The notes under the pieces were generated by a model. It saw nothing but the letters and a program-made list of their open reading frames with translations. It had not been told where the DNA came from and searched no databases. A stretch of DNA of 28,216 nt from Anaerolinea thermophila (lineage in GTDB: Bacteria; Chloroflexota; Anaerolineae; Anaerolineales; Villigracilaceae). Location: contig DYLB01000005.1 of NCBI GenBank assembly GCA_020722305.1, positions 1 through 28,216 on the forward strand. The letters are read 5' to 3'. The position numbers were made by a program, and so were the translations under genes. The stretch's first letter is position 1. Every line of letters starts with the position of its first letter. Below, in pieces: positions 23,111 through 28,216 of the stretch.

Positions 23111-23213
23111 TAATACCCACGCTCGAAAATTGGGCTTCCTTGCTTCTAAAAAAGCGCAAATTTCGACCGACCTGGGTATAGCAAAGGCGGTCGCAAAGGG
23201 AAAACCTGTCTGG

Positions 23214-23256
23214 TTTGACGAAGTCTATCCCAGTTTGTCAAAAATTTCTGTATAAT
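23214..23256 (+). promoter_or_regulatory. Lipoprotein gene promoter with upstream inverted repeat
   Basis: TATAAT (23251-23256) with TG directly before it lies 28 bp upstream of the GTG start. The leader carries AAGGAGG. Just upstream, TTTGAC (23214-23219) and GTCAAA (23237-23242) form an inverted repeat where the -35 should be. No good -35 exists at 17 bp, so a regulator may bind here. Confidence 0.5.
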
Positions 23257-23284
23257 GAGCACATCCCTGTAGCAAGGAGGGTTT

Positions 23285-23905
23285 GTGAGAAAGTTGGTGG
23301 TAATCTCCTGTTTGCTCTTCGTCCCGGTTCTGTTTGTCGCCTGTAATCCTGCAAATTCCCTTTTTGGCCCCACACCCACCTACCAGCCCAGCGCGGTTGG
23401 TCCCATGGCAACCATCGAGGCCTTGAAAGGCACGATTACAGTGCTCGGTCAGGCGGCCACGGTCGCCGGATTTACGCCCACTCCTACACCCACCCCCACC
23501 CCGACCCCATCACCGACCATCACCCCCAGCGCCAAAATAGTCACCGGTTTGCTGAAAGACGAATTGGAAAAAGACCTGTTATCCACACTGGGGATCAGCT
23601 TAATTGATGTCACCTTCGGGCCTATAGATGCGTCGGTGGAGCAACAGGACGAGTTATACGTTTCCCTCGATTGCGACGGCCAGGCTACGGGATATGAAGC
23701 TCTCATCGCGGTTATGAACGCCTTCAGGAACCGCAAAAACGCCAAAGCTTCCGTCCCGGGTTCGACAAAAGTGTTGAAAGTCCTGATCTACAAAGGCGCG
23801 GACTACAAAATGCGGTTTGAGATCGAATGGGAATTCGTCCTCGCTTACATCAACCGCAAGATTTTAGCGGAGGATCTCAGTCCCAAGATCACGGCGATCC
23901 CTTGA
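23285..23905 (+). CDS. Small lipoprotein with Thr-Pro linker, function unknown
   Basis: This is a 206-aa exported lipoprotein. A hydrophobic signal (residues 4-19) ends in a lipobox LFVAC with Cys20 as the lipidation site. A Thr-Pro repeat linker at about 64-78 follows, as is common in Chloroflexota surface proteins. A globular domain of about 120 residues comes after it (TLGISLIDVTFGPI, YVSLDCDGQATGYEALIAVMNAF, KVLKVLIYKGADYKMRFEIEW) that I do not recognise. The start is GTG 23285, supported by AAGGAGG 7 bp upstream. It has its own promoter and is divergent from the SDR gene. It probably sits on the outer face of the membrane. Confidence 0.85.
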   Translation: MRKLVVISCLLFVPVLFVACNPANSLFGPTPTYQPSAVGPMATIEALKGTITVLGQAATVAGFTPTPTPTPTPTPSPTITPSAKIVTGLLKDELEKDLLSTLGISLIDVTFGPIDASVEQQDELYVSLDCDGQATGYEALIAVMNAFRNRKNAKASVPGSTKVLKVLIYKGADYKMRFEIEWEFVLAYINRKILAEDLSPKITAIP

Positions 23906-23914
23906 TGATGGGCA

Positions 23915-23923
23915 TGGTAAACT
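23915..23923 (+). promoter_or_regulatory. Extended -10 candidate (TGGTAAACT)
   Basis: A TGn extended -10 followed by TAAACT (23918-23923) lies 34 bp before the next ATG. The 52-bp gap also holds a weak inverted repeat, GGTAA (23916-23920) with TTACC. Support is modest. Confidence 0.3.
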
Positions 23924-23957
23924 CAAGGGCATTACCCCTAATTTATCAGGATGACCG

Positions 23958-25217
23958 ATGACCCTCTACCCCCTGACCGCCGTCCGTACCCTGTCCCTTC
24001 ACACCCAGGGATTGACCACCCCCAACGGAAGCGAACCACCCGCAGGCCCGGATTCCGTTATGGAAACGGTAAACAAACTGGGAGCGCTCCAGATAGACAC
24101 CCTGCAAATGGTGGCCCGTGCCCAGTACCTGAGCCTCTGGAGCCGCCTCGGCAACTATAACCGCTCCGATCTCGACCGCCTGGCCTACCACCCGACCGAG
24201 CGTCAGTTGTTCGAGGGCTGGCAGCACGCCGCCTGCTACATCCCGTTGAAAGACTACCGCTACCAGATGCCGCACCAGCGCCGCCTGCGCGAACACCACT
24301 CCCCCTGGTATGCCAACTGGTTGAACGAAAACCACAACCACGAAGTTGTCAAGTACGTGCGTCAACGCGTCACCCGCGAAGGTCCCCTGCGAGTCAGCGA
24401 CTTCGAGCGCGGCGACCATCCACCCGGCACGTGGTGGAACTGGCGTCCGGCCAAGGTGGCCCTGGAATTCCTTTACGCTTTTGGCGAATTCATGATCGCC
24501 GACCGGGTCAACTTCCAGCGGGTCTACGACCTGACCGAACGGGTCTTGCCCGATTGGGTGGACACCATCGAGCCGACCGTCGAAGAGCGCGACCGCTACT
24601 GGGTCGAACTCGGCGGGCGGGCGCTGGGCGTCTTCGACGAGCGTCACGCCTGCCAGTACACCCACATGAAGATCACCAAAGGCCGCTTGCATGTGCGGGA
24701 TTTGGTCGAAAAGGGCGTCTTCGTCCCCATCCGGGCGATCCTGAACGACGGCCAGGCCCACGACGAGCTGTTCGTCCACCGGGACAACCTGTCCCTGCTG
24801 GAGCAGGCCGCCGACGGGGCCCTCACAGCCGAACGGACGACCTTCCTCAACCCGTTCGACAGCCTGTTCTATGGCTGGGGCCGCGACGAAGCCTTCTGGG
24901 GATTCTGGCAGCACATCGAAGCCTACGTCCCCGCGCCCAAACGGCGTTACGGCTACTTCTGCCTGCCCATCCTGCACCGGGAGAAACTGGTCGGGCGCTT
25001 CGATCCCAAACTGGAGCGCAAGGACGGCCTCCTGCGCCTGAAAGCCCTCTACCTCGAACCGGGCGTCGAACCGGACGAGGCACTGGTCGCGGCAGTCGCG
25101 GCCGCCATGCGGGATTTCATGGAATTCCACGCCGCAAAGGAGCTGGTCATCGAAAAGAGCGACCCGCCCGAATTCGGCGGGAAGTTGTCGAAAAGCATAG
25201 TTCAGGTTGGCGGGTAA
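23958..25217 (+). CDS. YcaQ-type winged-helix DNA glycosylase homologue (HTH_42)
   Basis: This 419-aa protein belongs to the YcaQ/AlkX/AlkZ family of winged-helix proteins that excise bulky or cross-linked alkylated bases. The diagnostic segment is LGALQIDTLQMVARAQYLSLWSRLG. It carries the QxD motif Gln45-Ile46-Asp47, as in YcaQ (AlkX) enzymes acting on interstrand crosslinks, in contrast to the QxQ of AlkZ. Three winged-helix units are expected (about 1-120, 120-270 and 270-419). The C-terminal half has FLNPFDSLFYGWGRDEAFW and KRRYGYFCLPIL, as in the family. The ATG at 23958 is preceded by CAGGA. The stop TAA at 25215-25217 lies in a perfect palindrome. Activity on a given lesion is inferred from the motif only. 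Confidence 0.88.
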   Translation: MTLYPLTAVRTLSLHTQGLTTPNGSEPPAGPDSVMETVNKLGALQIDTLQMVARAQYLSLWSRLGNYNRSDLDRLAYHPTERQLFEGWQHAACYIPLKDYRYQMPHQRRLREHHSPWYANWLNENHNHEVVKYVRQRVTREGPLRVSDFERGDHPPGTWWNWRPAKVALEFLYAFGEFMIADRVNFQRVYDLTERVLPDWVDTIEPTVEERDRYWVELGGRALGVFDERHACQYTHMKITKGRLHVRDLVEKGVFVPIRAILNDGQAHDELFVHRDNLSLLEQAADGALTAERTTFLNPFDSLFYGWGRDEAFWGFWQHIEAYVPAPKRRYGYFCLPILHREKLVGRFDPKLERKDGLLRLKALYLEPGVEPDEALVAAVAAAMRDFMEFHAAKELVIEKSDPPEFGGKLSKSIVQVGG

Positions 25218-25227
25218 AATACCCGCC
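25209..25227 (+). promoter_or_regulatory. Palindrome covering a stop codon and the next gene's -10
   Basis: GGCGGGTA (25209-25216) and TACCCGCC (25220-25227) form a perfect 8-bp inverted repeat around AAA. It contains the TAA stop of the YcaQ-like gene. It also contains TAAAAT (25215-25220), a -10 candidate for the oxidoreductase gene whose ATG is at 25247. It could be an operator or an RNA hairpin at the 3' end of the first message. Confidence 0.6.
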
Positions 25228-25246
25228 CTATGGTGAGGAGTATCTC

Positions 25247-26158
25247 ATGGAAATCGCGATCATGCTCGAAGGCCAGAACGGGCTGGACTGGCCGCGCTGG
25301 AAAGCCATCGTCCGTTTGGTGGAAGAGCTGGGCTTTGTCGGCCTGTACCGCTCGGACCATTTCACCAACGCCAGCCCGCCCGACAAAGACTCGCTCGAAC
25401 TGTGGGTCTCGCTGACCTGGCTGGCCGACAACACCCGCCGGATCGAGTTCGGCCAACTGGTCTCGCCGTTCTCGTTCCGCCACCCGGTCTTTACGGCCCG
25501 CATGGCCGCCGCTGTGGACGACCTGTCTGGGGGACGGTTGACGCTCGGCCTCGGCGCGGGCTGGCAAGAACGCGAGCACGACCTGTTCGGCTTCCCCCTG
25601 CTGGACAAGCGCGGCCGTTTCCGGCGCATGGAAGAGGGCCTGGAAGTGGTCACCCGCCTGCTCAGGGACGATGCGCCTGTGGACTTCGAGGGCAAGTTCT
25701 ACACCCTGCACGGCGCAAGGCTGCTGCCGCGCCCGGCGCGTCCCGGCGGGCCTCCGATCCTGATCGGCGGCAACGGCGAGCGGCGCACCCTGCCCCTGGC
25801 CGCCCGGTACGCCGACGAGTGGAACGCGGTCTTCCTGCCGCCGGAAGACTTCCGCCGCCTGAACGCCCGCCTGGATGAGTTGCTGGCCGCGCGAGGGCGC
25901 GACCCGTCCGCAGTGCGCCGCTCGATGATGACCGGCTGCATCTTTGCGACCAGCGATGCCGATTTGCAGGCCAAACTCGCGGGGCGCGGGCGCACGTTCG
26001 ACGAGATGCGTAAACGGGGCGTGATCGCCGGGACCGGGCCGCAGGTGCGGGAGCAACTGTCCACGCTGGAGCAGGCCGGGGTCCAGAGGATCATGCTGCA
26101 ATGGCTGGACCTGGACGACCTGTCCGGGCTGGAGGCGCTGGCGAAGGCCGTGCTATAG
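25247..26158 (+). CDS. LLM-class (F420/flavin-dependent) oxidoreductase
   Basis: This 303-aa protein has the luciferase-like monooxygenase (TIM barrel) fold. Key segments are WKAIVRLVEELGFVGLYRSDHF near the N-terminus (read as two adjoining parts), RRIEFGQLVSPFSFRHP, RMAAAVDDLSGGRLTLGLGAGWQEREH (the cofactor-binding GLGAGW loop), FEGKFYTL and PPILIGGNGERRTLPLAARYADEWN. Such enzymes use F420 or FMN, and the substrate cannot be told. The ATG at 25247 follows GAGGAG, and this start is preferred over the much longer open frame that begins inside the upstream gene. The C-terminus ends in KAVL, and its TAG stop lies within a sequence resembling the repeat modules just downstream. Confidence 0.92.
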   Translation: MEIAIMLEGQNGLDWPRWKAIVRLVEELGFVGLYRSDHFTNASPPDKDSLELWVSLTWLADNTRRIEFGQLVSPFSFRHPVFTARMAAAVDDLSGGRLTLGLGAGWQEREHDLFGFPLLDKRGRFRRMEEGLEVVTRLLRDDAPVDFEGKFYTLHGARLLPRPARPGGPPILIGGNGERRTLPLAARYADEWNAVFLPPEDFRRLNARLDELLAARGRDPSAVRRSMMTGCIFATSDADLQAKLAGRGRTFDEMRKRGVIAGTGPQVREQLSTLEQAGVQRIMLQWLDLDDLSGLEALAKAVL

Positions 26159-26332
26159 TATTTCCGCGCAACATTCGCATCGTCCGCGCAAATCTTATCT
26201 GGCAATCGTACCGCCAGGCTTCGCCAAGTGCCATAAAGTGGTACACGTGCCACGAAGTGGTATGGCAGGGCCGACCACAGGTCGGCGATACGTTTGGCTG
26301 CGGCTGGAGGCTGCGCTATAGTATTACCATCA

Positions 26333-26360
26333 AAAATCTGTCGCAACCGCGAAGATTTTG
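26333..26360. terminator. Module D hairpin, copy 1 (bidirectional terminator-like)
   Basis: AAAATCT and AGATTTT flank an inner TCGC-aacc-GCGA stem. The result is an interrupted 11-bp hairpin with A/T-rich outer arms that can give a U tract on either strand. It lies between convergent genes, so it could end both transcripts. Confidence 0.5.
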
Positions 26361-26422
26361 TAGCGCAATATTTATATCGCCTTTGGTTGCGGAATGAATT
26401 CCGCGCTACAGTATTGCTCTTG

Positions 26423-26450
26423 AAAATCTATCGCAACCGCGAAGATTTTG
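26423..26450. terminator. Module D hairpin, copy 2 (bidirectional terminator-like)
   Basis: This is the same hairpin as copy 1 with one base changed next to the inner stem (G to A at the bulge, position 26430). The arms and loop are conserved exactly, which points to a preserved structure or a recent duplication. Confidence 0.5.
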
Positions 26451-26564
26451 CACGATGCTCATCGTACCGCCAGGCTCCGCCCAAGTGCCACGAAGTGGTA
26501 TGGCAAGGCCGACCGTAGGTCGGCGGTACATTTGGTTGCGGCTGAATGCCGCGCTACAGGACTT

Positions 26565-27962
26565 TTATGACCAGCGCCAAGTTGTGCCATCTTTGGAATC
26601 TTCGATAGTCACACCAAGCTGTTTGAGCCTATCACGAATCAAGTCCGACAGCGGCCACAGCTTTTGTTTGCGCACCTCGCCCCGGACTTCGACCAACAGT
26701 TCGATGAATTTGTCGGCATCACCGGAGCCGGTCTTTTCGGCCAGGCGCAGGCCGAGGACGCCGGTCAGTTCGCGCAGGGTGGTCTGGGCCGGGGCAAGCT
26801 GCTCAGCGGTGGCGCCCGCATCGCGGGCGGTGTTGATCGTGCGGACCAGGTCGAACAGTCCCGCGAGCGCGCCGGAGGTGTTGAAGTCGTCGTCCATTGA
26901 GTCTGTGAACGTCTGCTGGGCGGTCTCGGTCTGGGCGGCGAGGGCAGACAACACGTCAGCCGGGGCGCCCTTTGCGGACGGGGAGGCGGGCCGAAAGGCG
27001 GATTTGATGCGTTCGAGGCCTTTTTCGGCGGCATCCAGGGCTTCGTCGGTAAAGGCCAGCGGGGAGCGGTAGTTCCCGTTCAGCACGATCATGCGCATCA
27101 CGTCGCCGTCCCGTTTCTCCAGGAATTCGGTGATGGTGATCAGGTTGCCGAGCGACTTGGACATCTTTTCGCCGCTGAGCTGCAACATGCCGTTGTGCAT
27201 CCAGTAACGGGCGAAGGGCTTGCCGGTATAGGATTCGGACTGGGCGATCTCGTTCTCGTGGTGGGGGAAGATCAGGTCGTTGCCGCCGCCATGGATGTCT
27301 ATTTGCTCGCCGAGTTCGTGCAGGTTCATGGCCGAGCACTCGATGTGCCAGCCGGGGCGGCCTTTGCCCCAGGGCGACTCCCAGGCGGGTTCGCCGGGTT
27401 TGGCGGCTTTCCACAGGGCGAAGTCCATCGGGTGTTCTTTTTGTTCGCCGACCTCGATCCTGGCCCCGGCGTTCATCTCTTCTAGCCGGCGGCCGGAGAG
27501 TTTGCCGTAGTCGTCGTCGCGAGTGACGCGGAAGTAGACGTCGCCGTTGGCGGCGGGGTAGGCGTAGCCCTTCTCGATCAGGCCCTGGATCATGGCCTGG
27601 ATCTTGTCCATCGTGCGGGTGGCCTGCGGGTTGGACGTGGCGGGCATGATGTTCAGGTCTTCGAGATGTTTCTCGAAGTCGCGGATGTAGCCGTTCGCCA
27701 AGTTGAAGGGGTCCACGCCCATCTGGTTGGCGCGGGCGATGATCTTGTCATCCACATCGGTGAAGTTCATCACGTGTTTGACTTTGTAGCCGCGGTATTC
27801 GAGGTAGCGGCGGACGATATCGAAAACCAGGGCCGACATGGCGTGCCCGACGTGGGCATCCGAATAGACGGTCGGGCCGCAGACGTACATTTTGACGAGG
27901 CCGGGCTCGAGGGTTTCGAAGGTTTCTTTTTTGCGGGTGAGGGTGTTGTAAACGCGCAGCAT
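26565..27962 (-). CDS. cysS: Cysteinyl-tRNA synthetase
   Basis: This class I synthetase charges tRNA(Cys) with cysteine in the cytosol. The 465-aa length is normal. The HIGH-type motif is HVGH at residues 37-40, KMSKS is near residue 264, and zinc ligands include Cys28 (YVCGPTVYSD), the Cys in WHIECSAM and the His in FPHHENE. A DALR-type anticodon-binding helix domain and the usual ending DGTTWRWS complete it. The ATG at 27962 has an AAGGAG Shine-Dalgarno site. A TATAAT box at 27990-27995 lies inside nested inverted repeats. The gene converges on the LLM oxidoreductase across the repeat mosaic. Confidence 0.97.
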   Translation of the reverse strand: MLRVYNTLTRKKETFETLEPGLVKMYVCGPTVYSDAHVGHAMSALVFDIVRRYLEYRGYKVKHVMNFTDVDDKIIARANQMGVDPFNLANGYIRDFEKHLEDLNIMPATSNPQATRTMDKIQAMIQGLIEKGYAYPAANGDVYFRVTRDDDYGKLSGRRLEEMNAGARIEVGEQKEHPMDFALWKAAKPGEPAWESPWGKGRPGWHIECSAMNLHELGEQIDIHGGGNDLIFPHHENEIAQSESYTGKPFARYWMHNGMLQLSGEKMSKSLGNLITITEFLEKRDGDVMRMIVLNGNYRSPLAFTDEALDAAEKGLERIKSAFRPASPSAKGAPADVLSALAAQTETAQQTFTDSMDDDFNTSGALAGLFDLVRTINTARDAGATAEQLAPAQTTLRELTGVLGLRLAEKTGSGDADKFIELLVEVRGEVRKQKLWPLSDLIRDRLKQLGVTIEDSKDGTTWRWS

Positions 27963-27969
27963 GTTGGCT

Positions 27970-28016
27970 CCTTGAAAATTGCTGGAGGTATTATACCCTC
28001 CGCCGACTTTTCAAGG
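27970..28016 (-). promoter_or_regulatory. cysS promoter nested in inverted repeats that overlap its ribosome binding site
   Basis: On the minus strand CCTTGAAAA (28016-28008) and TTTTCAAGG (27978-27970) are perfect 9-bp arms. Inside them GGAGG (28001-27997) and CCTCC (27988-27984) flank TATAAT (27995-27990). The downstream outer arm contains part of the CAAGGAG Shine-Dalgarno site. The upstream arm contains the TGA stop of the preceding small gene. A transcript from the internal promoter would start near 27983 and lack the upstream arms. Confidence 0.6.
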
Positions 28017-28136
28017 GAATGCCTGCCGGCTCCAGCCGCCGGGCAGGACGGCAACGCCGACGGCGACCAGGACCAGTGCGCCGAGGACCGCCAACAGTCC
28101 GACCAGGTGCGGATTGGCCTCCCGTTTCCTGAACAT
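28011..28136 (-). CDS. Tiny single-pass membrane protein
   Basis: This 41-aa reading from ATG 28136 starts MFRKREANPHLVG, with a basic N-terminus. One membrane helix follows at about residues 13-30 (LLAVLGALVLVAVGVAVL), then a short tail. A longer form from GTG 28205 (64 aa) is open but adds an Ala-rich stretch of unclear value. No ribosome binding site decides between them. The gene ends 49 bp before cysS on the same strand, and its stop lies inside an inverted repeat. The family is not recognised. The hydrophobic pattern favours a real gene, but a chance frame is possible. Confidence 0.4.
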   Translation of the reverse strand: MFRKREANPHLVGLLAVLGALVLVAVGVAVLPGGWSRQAFP

Positions 28137-28181
28137 CGCTGGGGCGTGGGCCGCGGCGGCCGCACAAATCCTTTTCTCGTG

Positions 28182-28187
28182 TAAAAT
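28182..28187 (+). promoter_or_regulatory. -10 candidate (TAAAAT) for a gene leaving the window
   Basis: TAAAAT preceded by TG lies near the window end on the plus strand. A GTG at 28192-28194 opens a frame to the edge of the window and could be a leaderless start. Too little sequence remains to judge. Confidence 0.25.
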
Positions 28188-28216
28188 CAAAGTGCGATAC
28201 TTCACGATTCCTCACC

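Larger units (their letters stand above)
26159..26564. repeat. Gene-free mosaic of repeated hairpin modules
   Basis: This 406-bp stretch holds no gene. Four modules recur. A begins ATCGTACCGCCAGGCT (26205-26233 and 26461-26490). B has GTGCCACGAAGTGGTATGGC and a GGCCGACC/GGTCGGC hairpin (from 26247 and from 26485). C ends in a GCGCTAYA sequence (about 26299-26325, 26385-26415 and 26534-26560). D is described separately (26333-26360 and 26423-26450). The order is A-B-C-D-C-D-A-B-C. The LLM stop codon region (GCTATAGTATT at 26152-26162) resembles the end of C. Most modules are palindromic, as in REP or MITE-type elements. TGTAGCGC (26359-26366) and GCGCTACA (26403-26410) are 8-bp terminal inverted repeats of a 52-bp segment. 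Confidence 0.85.

Noticed and set aside
21871..23181. 436-codon open frame on the plus strand
   Set aside because: It is antisense to the GNAT and SDR genes and has no recognisable pattern.
23474..23518. Tandem DNA repeat as a mobile or regulatory element
   Set aside because: The repeated CCCAC/ACCCC bases encode the Thr-Pro linker of the lipoprotein and are explained by the protein sequence.
24431..25246. Upstream extension of the LLM oxidoreductase frame
   Set aside because: It overlaps the YcaQ-like gene in another frame. The family start is MEIAIMLEG at 25247, with a ribosome binding site.
26101..26397. 98-codon plus-strand frame across the repeat mosaic
   Set aside because: It runs from the end of the oxidoreductase gene through repeat modules, has no ribosome binding site and no protein-like pattern.

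Overview
The window is a GC-rich bacterial chromosome segment, densely packed with genes. It most resembles Chloroflexota, probably class Anaerolineae. This is inferred from gene style, not from a marker gene: a lipoprotein with a Thr-Pro repeat linker, an LLM-class (F420/flavin) oxidoreductase, an APC permease followed by two TrkA-type proteins, Anaerolineae-like short intergenic hairpin repeats, and many promoters placed so close to the start codon that the mRNAs should be leaderless.

Layout. Bases 1-196 are a 28-copy heptamer tandem array that runs into the 3' end of recF. Bases 162-4155 are a minus-strand run: recF (replication repair), def (peptide deformylase), a cNMP-fold/bPH2 membrane protein and a redoxin. 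A divergent promoter region follows. On the plus strand come a three-domain protein (degenerate receiver, Roadblock-like domain, degenerate IS200-type Y1 transposase domain), polA, a large TPR protein, a GT-C-type membrane protein, cmk, a fossil of a plsC C-terminus, an intact plsC-type acyltransferase, and a large multi-sensor histidine kinase. Next is a potassium locus (17831-21223): a KimA-like APC permease with a hairpin/T-tract in its short leader, then two TrkA/RCK proteins in tight succession. A palindrome separates this from a convergent minus-strand pair (SDR and GNAT). Divergent from that pair are a small lipoprotein, a YcaQ-type winged-helix glycosylase homologue and an LLM oxidoreductase. 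Bases 26159-26564 hold no gene but a mosaic of repeated hairpin modules. cysS (minus) and a tiny membrane protein close the window.

How the genes work together. Most genes are housekeeping: DNA replication and repair (recF, polA, ycaQ-like), translation (def, cysS), nucleotide and lipid metabolism (cmk, plsC) and K+ homeostasis (kimA-like plus two RCK proteins). The most unusual item is the 551-aa protein at 4262-5917. Its C-terminus keeps the fold signature and catalytic Tyr position of IS200/IS605 TnpA but has lost the HUH metal-binding histidines. It is fused to signalling-type domains, which suggests a domesticated transposase used as a regulator. Several regulatory architectures are also notable: leaderless promoters, a promoter nested in an inverted repeat that could hide the cysS Shine-Dalgarno site only in read-through transcripts, and a perfect palindrome that covers both a stop codon and the next gene's -10 box.
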